DNA of 64,000 nt from positions 45,520 through 109,519 of the forward strand of contig CDRNVI010000192.1 of assembly GCA_977017575.1 (NCBI GenBank), read 5' to 3'. The DNA comes from Paramoeba atlantica (taxonomy: Eukaryota; Discosea). The position numbers were made by a program, and so were the translations under genes. A model generated the notes under the pieces. That model was not told the DNA's origin and ran no database searches. It worked only from the letters and a program-made list of their open reading frames with translations. This document shows, in pieces, positions 26,162 through 40,600 of this stretch (position 1 is the stretch's first letter; each line of letters begins with the position of its first letter).

Positions 26162-28674
26162 TTACACGTAAACTTTATGCGTAAAAGTGCAGTATATGCT
26201 AAAGATGTATTCAAGATTGCACTGGTTGGTGCGTGCATGAAACACGTTAACCACTGCACACTTCCTAAAATTCTTTTCGTAAACTCTTAGAATTTCATTT
26301 TGTGTGAATATCGTACCTTGTAGAGATCCTATATAAGTATACGCCCATTCAGGGTAAGGTTTACAATAACTATCAAAACATATAGTTGCAGAATAGAATG
26401 ATATCAACATTCGTTTTGTCGACCTATAATATAAACTACCTAAATCAAAACTATACGATAGGGCATCGCGCCTGGCCGGCGCCACCACCCTCTCGCTACT
26501 AACTTTCCACCCCTTTCGCGTTATCAGGGTCTGCCTCGGCATAACGAAGTCGGCTGATTTTGTCCGCAGGGTTACTTTTCGTGCTCACGTACCGCGCATC
26601 TACGGCAATTCATTGCTTTTTAATTACATTCAAAACCTTTTCAAGTTCGTCAGAAACGCCGGAAGATTTCGATATTTTCCTATTAAATTATCGAAGTAAA
26701 GCAAAAATTATCGAAGTAAAGTGAAGAAAATATTGTCCTAAGAATCTTCTTCTAAGAAATATTATATGAAATAACGAAACAAAAGTACATTACACGTAAA
26801 CTTTATGCGTAAAAGTGCAGTATATGCTAAAGATGTATTCAAGATTGCACTGGTTGGTGCGTGCATGAAACACGTTAACCACTGCACACTTCCTAAAATT
26901 CTTTTCGTAAACTCTTAGAATTTCATTTTGTGTGAATATCGTACTTTGTAGAGATCCTATATAAAGTATACGCCCATTCAGGGTAAGGTTTACAATAACT
27001 ATCAAAACATATAGTTGCAGAATAGAATGATATCAACATTCGTTTTGTCGACCTATAATATAAACTACCTAAATCAAAACTATACGATAGGGCATCGCGC
27101 CTGGCCGGCGCCACAACCCTCTCGCTACTAACTTTCCACCCCTTTCGCGTTATCAGGGTCTGCCTCGGCATAACGAAGTCGGCTGATTTTGTCCGCAGGG
27201 TTACTTTTCGTGCTCACGTACCGCGCATCTACGGCAATTCCTTGCTTTTTAATTACATTCAAAACCTTTTCAAGTTCGTCAGAAACGCCGGAAGATTTCG
27301 ATATTTTCCTATTAAATTATCGAAGTAAAGCAAAAATTATCGAAGTAAAGTGAAGAAAATATTGTCCTAAGAATCTTCTTCTAAGAAATATTATATGAAT
27401 TAACGAAACAAAAGTACATTACACGTAAACTTTATGCGTAAAAGTGCAGTATATGCTAAAGATGTATTCAAGATTGCACTGGTTGGTGCGTGCATGAAAC
27501 ACGTTAACCACTGCACACTTCCTAAAATTCTTTTCGTAAACTCTTAGAATTTCATTTTGTGTGAATATCGTACTTTGTAGAGATCCTATATAAGTATACG
27601 CCCATTCAGGGTAAGGTTTACAATAACTATCAAAACATATAGTTGCAGAATAGAATGATATCAACATTCGTTTTGTCGACCTATAATATAAACTACCTAA
27701 ATCAAAACTATACGATAGGGCATCGCGCCTGGCCGGCGCCACCACCCTCTCGCTACTAACTTTCCACCCCTTTCGCGTTATCAGGGTCTGCCTCGGCATA
27801 ACGAAGTCGGCTGATTTTGTCCGCAGGGTTACTTTTCGTGCTCACGTACCGCGCATCTACGGCAATTCCTTGCTTTTTAATTACATTCAAAACCTTTTCA
27901 AGTTCGTCAGAAACGCCGGAAGATTTCGATATTTTCCTATTAAATTATCGAAGTAAAGCAAAAATTATCGAAGTAAAGTGAAGAAAATATTGTCCTAAGA
28001 ATCTTCTTCTAAGAAATATTATATGAAATAACGAAACAAAAGTACATTACACGTAAACTTTATGCGTAAAAGTGCAGTATATGCTAAAGATGTATTCAAG
28101 ATTGCACTGGTTGGTGCGTGCATGAAACACGTTAACCACTGCACACTTCCTAAAATTCTTTTCGTAAACTCTTAGAATTTCATTTTGTGTGAATATCGTA
28201 CCTTGTAGAGATCCTATATAAGTATACGCCCATTCAGGGTAAGGTTTACAATAACTATCAAAACATATAGTTGCAGAATAGAATGATATCAACATTCGTT
28301 TTGTCGACCTATAATATAAACTACCTAAATCAAAACTATACGATAGGGCATCGCGCCTGGCCGGCGCCACCACCCTCTCGCTACTAACTTTCCACCCCTT
28401 TCGCGTTATCAGGGTCTGCCTCGGCATAACGAAGTCGGCTGATTTTGTCCGCAGGGTTACTTTTCGTGCTCACGTACCGCGCATCTACGGCAATTCCTTG
28501 CTTTTTAATTACATTCAAAACCTTTTCAAGTTCGTCAGAAACGCCGGAAGATTTCGATATTTTCCTATTAAATTATCGAAGTAAAGCAAAAATTATCGAA
28601 GTAAAGTGAAGAAAATATTGTCCTAAGAATCTTCTTCTAAGAAATATTATATGAAATAACGAAACAAAAGTACA
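26162..28674. repeat. Transition block between 4-mer and 7-mer HORs
   Basis: Copies start at 26162, 26790, 27419 and 28047. The series CGTACCTTG-short, CACAACCC-long, short begins at 26162 and again at 28047, 1885 bp (three monomers) apart, so a local 3-mer exchange is visible and runs into the next block. Private variants are C to A at 26612, which puts a stop in the RNase H-like frame, and A to T at 27400. The CACAACCC marker makes its first appearance in the window here, in the monomer at 26790. Confidence 0.75.
26499..26687 (-). pseudogene. RNase H-like remnant with nonsense change (codon 26)
   Basis: Copy of the minus-strand remnant in the monomer at 26162. The C to A change at 26612 turns the glycine codon 26 (GGA) into TGA, before the NPADKISR motif. 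It is private to this monomer. Confidence 0.5.
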
Positions 28675-31600
28675 TTACACGTAAACTTTATGCGTAAAAG
28701 TGCAGTATATGCTAAAGATGTATTCAAGATTGCACTGGTTGGTGCGTGCATGAAACACGTTAACCACTGCACACTTCCTAAAATTCTTTTCGTAAACTCT
28801 TAGAATTTCATTTTGTGTGAATATCGTACTTTGTAGAGATCCTATATAAAGTATACGCCCATTCAGGGTAAGGTTTACAATAACTATCAAAACATATAGT
28901 TGCAGAATAGAATGATATCAACATTCGTTTTGTCGACCTATAATATAAACTACCTAAATCAAAACTATACGATAGGGCATCGCGCCTGGCCGGCGCCACA
29001 ACCCTCTCGCTACTAACTTTCCACCCCTTTCGCGTTATCAGGGTCTGCCTCGGCATAACGAAGTCGGCTGATTTTGTCCGCAGGGTTACTTTTCGTGCTC
29101 ACGTACAGCGCATCTACGGCAATTCCTTGCTTTTTAATTACATTCAAAACCTTTTCAAGTTCGTCAGAAACGCCGGAAGATTTCGATATTTTCCTATTAA
29201 ATTATCGAAGTAAAGCAAAAATTATCGAAGTAAAGTGAAGAAAATATTGTCCTAAGAATCTTCTTCTAAGAAATATTATATGAAATAACGAAACAAAAGT
29301 ACATTACACGTAAACTTTATGCGTAAAAGTGCAGTATATGCTAAAGATGTATTCAAGATTGCACTGGTTGGTGCGTGCATGAAACACGTTAACCACTGCA
29401 CACTTCCTAAAATTCTTTTCGTAAACTCTTAGAATTTCATTTTGTGTGAATATCGTACTTTGTAGAGATCCTATATAAGTATACGCCCATTCAGGGTAAG
29501 GTTTACAATAACTATCAAAACATATAGTTGCAGAATAGAATGATATCAACATTCGTTTTGTCGACCTATAATATAAACTACCTAAATCAAAACTATACGA
29601 TAGGGCATCGCGCCTGGCCGGCGCCACCACCCTCTCGCTACTAACTTTCCACCCCTTTCGCGTTATCAGGGTCTGCCTCGGCATAACGAAGTCGGCTGAT
29701 TTTGTCCGCAGGGTTACTTTTCGTGCTCACGTACCGCGCATCTACGGCAATTCCTTGCTTTTTAATTACATTCAAAACCTTTTCAAGTTCGTCAGAAACG
29801 CCGGAAGATTTCGATATTTTCCTATTAAATTATCGAAGTAAAGCAAAAATTATCGAAGTAAAGTGAAGAAAATATTGTCCTAAGAATCTTCTTCTAAGAA
29901 ATATTATATGAAATAACGAAACAAAAGTACATTACACGTAAACTTTATGCGTAAAAGTGCAGTATATGCTAAAGATGTATTCAAGATTGCACTGGTTGGT
30001 GCGTGCATGAAACACGTTAACCACTGCACACTTCCTAAAATTCTTTTCGTAAACTCTTAGAATTTCATTTTGTGTGAATATCGTACTTTGTAGAGATCCT
30101 ATATAAGTATACGCCCATTCAGGGTAAGGTTTACAATAACTATCAAAACATATAGTTGCAGAATAGAATGATATCAACATTCGTTTTGTCGACCTATAAT
30201 ATAAACTACCTAAATCAAAACTATACGATAGGGCATCGCGCCTGGCCGGCGCCACCACCCTCTCGCTACTAACTTTCCACCCCTTTCGCGTTATCAGGGT
30301 CTGCCTCGGCATAACGAAGTCGGCTGATTTTGTCCGCAGGGTTACTTTTCGTGCTCACGTACAGCGCATCTACGGCAATTCCTTGCTTTTTAATTACATT
30401 CAAAACCTTTTCAAGTTCGTCAGAAACGCCGGAAGATTTCGATATTTTCCTATTAAATTATCGAAGTAAAGCAAAAATTATCGAAGTAAAGTGAAGAAAA
30501 TATTGTCCTAAGAATCTTCTTCTAAGAAATATTATATGAAATAACGAAACAAAAGTACATTACACGTAAACTTTATGCGTAAAAGTGCAGTATATGCTAA
30601 AGATGTATTCAAGATTGCACTGGTTGGTGCGTGCATGAAACACGTTAACCACTGCACACTTCCTAAAATTCTTTTCGTAAACTCTTAGAATTTCATTTTG
30701 TGTGAATATCGTACTTTGTAGAGATCCTATATAAGTATACGCCCATTCAGGGTAAGGTTTACAATAACTATCAAAACATATAGTTGCAGAATAGAATGAT
30801 ATCAACATTCGTTTTGTCGACCTATAATATAAACTACCTAAATCAAAACTATACGATAGGGCATCGCGCCTGGCCGGCGCCACCACCCTCTCGCTACTAA
30901 CTTTCCACCCCTTTCGCGTTATCAGGGTCTGCCTCGGCATAACGAAGTCGGCTGATTTTGTCCGCAGGGTTACTTTTCGTGCTCACGTACCGCGCATCTA
31001 CGGCAATTCCTTGCTTTTTAATTACATTCAAAACCTTTTCAAGTTCGTCAGAAACGCCGGAAGATTTCGATATTTTCCTATTAAATTATCGAAGTAAAGC
31101 AAAAATTATCGAAGTAAAGTGAAGAAAATATTGTCCTAAGAATCTTCTTCTAAGAAATATTATATGAAATAACGAAACAAAAGTACATTACACGTAAACT
31201 TTATGCGTAAAAGTGCAGTATATGCTAAAGATGTATTCAAGATTGCACTGGTTGGTGCGTGCATGAAACACGTTAACCACTGCACACTTCCTAAAATTCT
31301 TTTCGTAAACTCTTAGAATTTCATTTTGTGTGAATATCGTACTTTGTAGAGATCCTATATAAGTATACGCCCATTCAGGGTAAGGTTTACAATAACTATC
31401 AAAACATATAGTTGCAGAATAGAATGATATCAACATTCGTTTTGTCGACCTATAATATAAACTACCTAAATCAAAACTATACGATAGGGCATCGCGCCTG
31501 GCCGGCGCCACCACCCTCTCGCTACTAACTTTCCACCCCTTTCGCGTTATCAGGGTCTGCCTCGGCATAACGAAGTCGGCTGATTTTGTCCGCAGGGTTA

Positions 31601-34600
31601 CTTTTCGTGCTCACGTACCGCGCATCTACGGCAATTCCTTGCTTTTTAATTACATTCAAAACCTTTTCAAGTTCGTCAGAAACGCCGGAAGATTTCGATA
31701 TTTTCCTATTAAATTATCGAAGTAAAGCAAAAATTATCGAAGTAAAGTGAAGAAAATATTGTCCTAAGAATCTTCTTCTAAGAAATATTATATGAAATAA
31801 CGAAACAAAAGTACATTACACGTAAACTTTATGCGTAAAAGTGCAGTATATGCTAAAGATGTATTCAAGATTGCACTGGTTGGTGCGTGCATGAAACACG
31901 TTAACCACTGCACACTTCCTAAAATTCTTTTCGTAAACTCTTAGAATTTCATTTTGTGTGAATATCGTACTTTGTAGAGATCCTATATAAAGTATACGCC
32001 CATTCAGGGTAAGGTTTACAATAACTATCAAAACATATAGTTGCAGAATAGAATGATATCAACATTCGTTTTGTCGACCTATAATATAAACTACCTAAAT
32101 CAAAACTATACGATAGGGCATCGCGCCTGGCCGGCGCCACCACCCTCTCGCTACTAACTTTCCACCCCTTTCGCGTTATCAGGGTCTGCCTCGGCATAAC
32201 GAAGTCGGCTGATTTTGTCCGCAGGGTTACTTTTCGTGCTCACGTACCGCGCATCTACGGCAATTCCTTGCTTTTTAATTACATTCAAAACCTTTTCAAG
32301 TTCGTCAGAAACGCCGGAAGATTTCGATATTTTCCTATTAAATTATCGAAGTAAAGCAAAAATTATCGAAGTAAAGTGAAGAAAATATTGTCCTAAGAAT
32401 CTTCTTCTAAGAAATATTATATGAAATAACGAAACAAAAGTACATTACACGTAAACTTTATGCGTAAAAGTGCAGTATATGCTAAAGATGTATTCAAGAT
32501 TGCACTGGTTGGTGCGTGCATGAAACACGTTAACCACTGCACACTTCCTAAAATTCTTTTCGTAAACTCTTAGAATTTCATTTTGTGTGAATATCGTACT
32601 TTGTAGAGATCCTATATAAGTATACGCCCATTCAGGGTAAGGTTTACAATAACTATCAAAACATATAGTTGCAGAATAGAATGATATCAACATTCGTTTT
32701 GTCGACCTATAATATAAACTACCTAAATCAAAACTATACGATAGGGCATCGCGCCTGGCCGGCGCCACCACCCTCTCGCTACTAACTTTCCACCCCTTTC
32801 GCGTTATCAGGGTCTGCCTCGGCATAACGAAGTCGGCTGATTTTGTCCGCAGGGTTACTTTTCGTGCTCACGTACCGCGCATCTACGGCAATTCCTTGCT
32901 TTTTAATTACATTCAAAACCTTTTCAAGTTCGTCAGAAACGCCGGAAGATTTCGATATTTTCCTATTAAATTATCGAAGTAAAGCAAAAATTATCGAAGT
33001 AAAGTGAAGAAAATATTGTCCTAAGAATCTTCTTCTAAGAAATATTATATGAAATAACGAAACAAAAGTACATTACACGTAAACTTTATGCGTAAAAGTG
33101 CAGTATATGCTAAAGATGTATTCAAGATTGCACTGGTTGGTGCGTGCATGAAACACGTTAACCACTGCACACTTCCTAAAATTCTTTTCGTAAACTCTTA
33201 GAATTTCATTTTGTGTGAATATCGTACTTTGTAGAGATCCTATATAAAGTATACGCCCATTCAGGGTAAGGTTTACAATAACTATCAAAACATATAGTTG
33301 CAGAATAGAATGATATCAACATTCGTTTTGTCGACCTATAATATAAACTACCTAAATCAAAACTATACGATAGGGCATCGCGCCTGGCCGGCGCCACAAC
33401 CCTCTCGCTACTAACTTTCCACCCCTTTCGCGTTATCAGGGTCTGCCTCGGCATAACGAAGTCGGCTGATTTTGTCCGCAGGGTTACTTTTCGTGCTCAC
33501 GTACCGCGCATCTACGGCAATTCCTTGCTTTTTAATTACATTCAAAACCTTTTCAAGTTCGTCAGAAACGCCGGAAGATTTCGATATTTTCCTATTAAAT
33601 TATCGAAGTAAAGCAAAAATTATCGAAGTAAAGTGAAGAAAATATTGTCCTAAGAATCTTCTTCTAAGAAATATTATATGAAATAACGAAACAAAAGTAC
33701 ATTACACGTAAACTTTATGCGTAAAAGTGCAGTATATGCTAAAGATGTATTCAAGATTGCACTGGTTGGTGCGTGCATGAAACACGTTAACCACTGCACA
33801 CTTCCTAAAATTCTTTTCGTAAACTCTTAGAATTTCATTTTGTGTGAATATCGTACTTTGTAGAGATCCTATATAAGTATACGCCCATTCAGGGTAAGGT
33901 TTACAATAACTATCAAAACATATAGTTGCAGAATAGAATGATATCAACATTCGTTTTGTCGACCTATAATATAAACTACCTAAATCAAAACTATACGATA
34001 GGGCATCGCGCCTGGCCGGCGCCACCACCCTCTCGCTACTAACTTTCCACCCCTTTCGCGTTATCAGGGTCTGCCTCGGCATAACGAAGTCGGCTGATTT
34101 TGTCCGCAGGGTTACTTTTCGTGCTCACGTACAGCGCATCTACGGCAATTCCTTGCTTTTTAATTACATTCAAAACCTTTTCAAGTTCGTCAGAAACGCC
34201 GGAAGATTTCGATATTTTCCTATTAAATTATCGAAGTAAAGCAAAAATTATCGAAGTAAAGTGAAGAAAATATTGTCCTAAGAATCTTCTTCTAAGAAAT
34301 ATTATATGAAATAACGAAACAAAAGTACATTACACGTAAACTTTATGCGTAAAAGTGCAGTATATGCTAAAGATGTATTCAAGATTGCACTGGTTGGTGC
34401 GTGCATGAAACACGTTAACCACTGCACACTTCCTAAAATTCTTTTCGTAAACTCTTAGAATTTCATTTTGTGTGAATATCGTACTTTGTAGAGATCCTAT
34501 ATAAGTATACGCCCATTCAGGGTAAGGTTTACAATAACTATCAAAACATATAGTTGCAGAATAGAATGATATCAACATTCGTTTTGTCGACCTATAATAT

Positions 34601-37600
34601 AAACTACCTAAATCAAAACTATACGATAGGGCATCGCGCCTGGCCGGCGCCACCACCCTCTCGCTACTAACTTTCCACCCCTTTCGCGTTATCAGGGTCT
34701 GCCTCGGCATAACGAAGTCGGCTGATTTTGTCCGCAGGGTTACTTTTCGTGCTCACGTACCGCGCATCTACGGCAATTCCTTGCTTTTTAATTACATTCA
34801 AAACCTTTTCAAGTTCGTCAGAAACGCCGGAAGATTTCGATATTTTCCTATTAAATTATCGAAGTAAAGCAAAAATTATCGAAGTAAAGTGAAGAAAATA
34901 TTGTCCTAAGAATCTTCTTCTAAGAAATATTATATGAAATAACGAAACAAAAGTACATTACACGTAAACTTTATGCGTAAAAGTGCAGTATATGCTAAAG
35001 ATGTATTCAAGATTGCACTGGTTGGTGCGTGCATGAAACACGTTAACCACTGCACACTTCCTAAAATTCTTTTCGTAAACTCTTAGAATTTCATTTTGTG
35101 TGAATATCGTACTTTGTAGAGATCCTATATAAGTATACGCCCATTCAGGGTAAGGTTTACAATAACTATCAAAACATATAGTTGCAGAATAGAATGATAT
35201 CAACATTCGTTTTGTCGACCTATAATATAAACTACCTAAATCAAAACTATACGATAGGGCATCGCGCCTGGCCGGCGCCACCACCCTCTCGCTACTAACT
35301 TTCCACCCCTTTCGCGTTATCAGGGTCTGCCTCGGCATAACGAAGTCGGCTGATTTTGTCCGCAGGGTTACTTTTCGTGCTCACGTACCGCGCATCTACG
35401 GCAATTCCTTGCTTTTTAATTACATTCAAAACCTTTTCAAGTTCGTCAGAAACGCCGGAAGATTTCGATATTTTCCTATTAAATTATCGAAGTAAAGCAA
35501 AAATTATCGAAGTAAAGTGAAGAAAATATTGTCCTAAGAATCTTCTTCTAAGAAATATTATATGAAATAACGAAACAAAAGTACATTACACGTAAACTTT
35601 ATGCGTAAAAGTGCAGTATATGCTAAAGATGTATTCAAGATTGCACTGGTTGGTGCGTGCATGAAACACGTTAACCACTGCACACTTCCTAAAATTCTTT
35701 TCGTAAACTCTTAGAATTTCATTTTGTGTGAATATCGTACTTTGTAGAGATCCTATATAAGTATACGCCCATTCAGGGTAAGGTTTACAATAACTATCAA
35801 AACATATAGTTGCAGAATAGAATGATATCAACATTCGTTTTGTCGACCTATAATATAAACTACCTAAATCAAAACTATACGATAGGGCATCGCGCCTGGC
35901 CGGCGCCACCACCCTCTCGCTACTAACTTTCCACCCCTTTCGCGTTATCAGGGTCTGCCTCGGCATAACGAAGTCGGCTGATTTTGTCCGCAGGGTTACT
36001 TTTCGTGCTCACGTACCGCGCATCTACGGCAATTCCTTGCTTTTTAATTACATTCAAAACCTTTTCAAGTTCGTCAGAAACGCCGGAAGATTTCGATATT
36101 TTCCTATTAAATTATCGAAGTAAAGCAAAAATTATCGAAGTAAAGTGAAGAAAATATTGTCCTAAGAATCTTCTTCTAAGAAATATTATATGAAATAACG
36201 AAACAAAAGTACATTACACGTAAACTTTATGCGTAAAAGTGCAGTATATGCTAAAGATGTATTCAAGATTGCACTGGTTGGTGCGTGCATGAAACACGTT
36301 AACCACTGCACACTTCCTAAAATTCTTTTCGTAAACTCTTAGAATTTCATTTTGTGTGAATATCGTACTTTGTAGAGATCCTATATAAAGTATACGCCCA
36401 TTCAGGGTAAGGTTTACAATAACTATCAAAACATATAGTTGCAGAATAGAATGATATCAACATTCGTTTTGTCGACCTATAATATAAACTACCTAAATCA
36501 AAACTATACGATAGGGCATCGCGCCTGGCCGGCGCCACCACCCTCTCGCTACTAACTTTCCACCCCTTTCGCGTTATCAGGGTCTGCCTCGGCATAACGA
36601 AGTCGGCTGATTTTGTCCGCAGGGTTACTTTTCGTGCTCACGTACCGCGCATCTACGGCAATTCCTTGCTTTTTAATTACATTCAAAACCTTTTCAAGTT
36701 CGTCAGAAACGCCGGAAGATTTCGATATTTTCCTATTAAATTATCGAAGTAAAGCAAAAATTATCGAAGTAAAGTGAAGAAAATATTGTCCTAAGAATCT
36801 TCTTCTAAGAAATATTATATGAAATAACGAAACAAAAGTACATTACACGTAAACTTTATGCGTAAAAGTGCAGTATATGCTAAAGATGTATTCAAGATTG
36901 CACTGGTTGGTGCGTGCATGAAACACGTTAACCACTGCACACTTCCTAAAATTCTTTTCGTAAACTCTTAGAATTTCATTTTGTGTGAATATCGTACCTT
37001 GTAGAGATCCTATATAAGTATACGCCCATTCAGGGTAAGGTTTACAATAACTATCAAAACATATAGTTGCAGAATAGAATGATATCAACATTCGTTTTGT
37101 CGACCTATAATATAAACTACCTAAATCAAAACTATACGATAGGGCATCGCGCCTGGCCGGCGCCACCACCCTCTCGCTACTAACTTTCCACCCCTTTCGC
37201 GTTATCAGGGTCTGCCTCGGCATAACGAAGTCGGCTGATTTTGTCCGCAGGGTTACTTTTCGTGCTCACGTACCGCGCATCTACGGCAATTCCTTGCTTT
37301 TTAATTACATTCAAAACCTTTTCAAGTTCGTCAGAAACGCCGGAAGATTTCGATATTTTCCTATTAAATTATCGAAGTAAAGCAAAAATTATCGAAGTAA
37401 AGTGAAGAAAATATTGTCCTAAGAATCTTCTTCTAAGAAATATTATATGAAATAACGAAACAAAAGTACATTACACGTAAACTTTATGCGTAAAAGTGCA
37501 GTATATGCTAAAGATGTATTCAAGATTGCACTGGTTGGTGCGTGCATGAAACACGTTAACCACTGCACACTTCCTAAAATTCTTTTCGTAAACTCTTAGA

Positions 37601-40600
37601 ATTTCATTTTGTGTGAATATCGTACTTTGTAGAGATCCTATATAAAGTATACGCCCATTCAGGGTAAGGTTTACAATAACTATCAAAACATATAGTTGCA
37701 GAATAGAATGATATCAACATTCGTTTTGTCGACCTATAATATAAACTACCTAAATCAAAACTATACGATAGGGCATCGCGCCTGGCCGGCGCCACAACCC
37801 TCTCGCTACTAACTTTCCACCCCTTTCGCGTTATCAGGGTCTGCCTCGGCATAACGAAGTCGGCTGATTTTGTCCGCAGGGTTACTTTTCGTGCTCACGT
37901 ACCGCGCATCTACGGCAATTCCTTGCTTTTTAATTACATTCAAAACCTTTTCAAGTTCGTCAGAAACGCCGGAAGATTTCGATATTTTCCTATTAAATTA
38001 TCGAAGTAAAGCAAAAATTATCGAAGTAAAGTGAAGAAAATATTGTCCTAAGAATCTTCTTCTAAGAAATATTATATGAAATAACGAAACAAAAGTACAT
38101 TACACGTAAACTTTATGCGTAAAAGTGCAGTATATGCTAAAGATGTATTCAAGATTGCACTGGTTGGTGCGTGCATGAAACACGTTAACCACTGCACACT
38201 TCCTAAAATTCTTTTCGTAAACTCTTAGAATTTCATTTTGTGTGAATATCGTACTTTGTAGAGATCCTATATAAAGTATACGCCCATTCAGGGTAAGGTT
38301 TACAATAACTATCAAAACATATAGTTGCAGAATAGAATGATATCAACATTCGTTTTGTCGACCTATAATATAAACTACCTAAATCAAAACTATACGATAG
38401 GGCATCGCGCCTGGCCGGCGCCACCACCCTCTCGCTACTAACTTTCCACCCCTTTCGCGTTATCAGGGTCTGCCTCGGCATAACGAAGTCGGCTGATTTT
38501 GTCCGCAGGGTTACTTTTCGTGCTCACGTACCGCGCATCTACGGCAATTCCTTGCTTTTTAATTACATTCAAAACCTTTTCAAGTTCGTCAGAAACGCCG
38601 GAAGATTTCGATATTTTCCTATTAAATTATCGAAGTAAAGCAAAAATTATCGAAGTAAAGTGAAGAAAATATTGTCCTAAGAATCTTCTTCTAAGAAATA
38701 TTATATGAAATAACGAAACAAAAGTACATTACACGTAAACTTTATGCGTAAAAGTGCAGTATATGCTAAAGATGTATTCAAGATTGCACTGGTTGGTGCG
38801 TGCATGAAACACGTTAACCACTGCACACTTCCTAAAATTCTTTTCGTAAACTCTTAGAATTTCATTTTGTGTGAATATCGTACTTTGTAGAGATCCTATA
38901 TAAAGTATACGCCCATTCAGGGTAAGGTTTACAATAACTATCAAAACATATAGTTGCAGAATAGAATGATATCAACATTCGTTTTGTCGACCTATAATAT
39001 AAACTACCTAAATCAAAACTATACGATAGGGCATCGCGCCTGGCCGGCGCCACAACCCTCTCGCTACTAACTTTCCACCCCTTTCGCGTTATCAGGGTCT
39101 GCCTCGGCATAACGAAGTCGGCTGATTTTGTCCGCAGGGTTACTTTTCGTGCTCACGTACCGCGCATCTACGGCAATTCCTTGCTTTTTAATTACATTCA
39201 AAACCTTTTCAAGTTCGTCAGAAACGCCGGAAGATTTCGATATTTTCCTATTAAATTATCGAAGTAAAGCAAAAATTATCGAAGTAAAGTGAAGAAAATA
39301 TTGTCCTAAGAATCTTCTTCTAAGAAATATTATATGAAATAACGAAACAAAAGTACATTACACGTAAACTTTATGCGTAAAAGTGCAGTATATGCTAAAG
39401 ATGTATTCAAGATTGCACTGGTTGGTGCGTGCATGAAACACGTTAACCACTGCACACTTCCTAAAATTCTTTTCGTAAACTCTTAGAATTTCATTTTGTG
39501 TGAATATCGTACTTTGTAGAGATCCTATATAAGTATACGCCCATTCAGGGTAAGGTTTACAATAACTATCAAAACATATAGTTGCAGAATAGAATGATAT
39601 CAACATTCGTTTTGTCGACCTATAATATAAACTACCTAAATCAAAACTATACGATAGGGCATCGCGCCTGGCCGGCGCCACCACCCTCTCGCTACTAACT
39701 TTCCACCCCTTTCGCGTTATCAGGGTCTGCCTCGGCATGACGAAGTCGGCTGATTTTGTCCGCAGGGTTACTTTTCGTGCTCACGTACCGCGCATCTACG
39801 GCAATTCCTTGCTTTTTAATTACATTCAAAACCTTTTCAAGTTCGTCAGAAACGCCGGAAGATTTCGATATTTTCCTATTAAATTATCGAAGTAAAGCAA
39901 AAATTATCGAAGTAAAGTGAAGAAAATATTGTCCTAAGAATCTTCTTCTAAGAAATATTATATGAAATAACGAAACAAAAGTACATTACACGTAAACTTT
40001 ATGCGTAAAAGTGCAGTATATGCTAAAGATGTATTCAAGATTGCACTGGTTGGTGCGTGCATGAAACACGTTAACCACTGCACACTTCCTAAAATTCTTT
40101 TCGTAAACTCTTAGAATTTCATTTTGTGTGAATATCGTACTTTGTAGAGATCCTATATAAGTATACGCCCATTCAGGGTAAGGTTTACAATAACTATCAA
40201 AACATATAGTTGCAGAATAGAATGATATCAACATTCGTTTTGTCGACCTATAATATAAACTACCTAAATCAAAACTATACGATAGGGCATCGCGCCTGGC
40301 CGGCGCCACCACCCTCTCGCTACTAACTTTCCACCCCTTTCGCGTTATCAGGGTCTGCCTCGGCATAACGAAGTCGGCTGATTTTGTCCGCAGGGTTACT
40401 TTTCGTGCTCACGTACCGCGCATCTACGGCAATTCCTTGCTTTTTAATTACATTCAAAACCTTTTCAAGTTCGTCAGAAACGCCGGAAGATTTCGATATT
40501 TTCCTATTAAATTATCGAAGTAAAGCAAAAATTATCGAAGTAAAGTGAAGAAAATATTGTCCTAAGAATCTTCTTCTAAGAAATATTATATGAAATAACG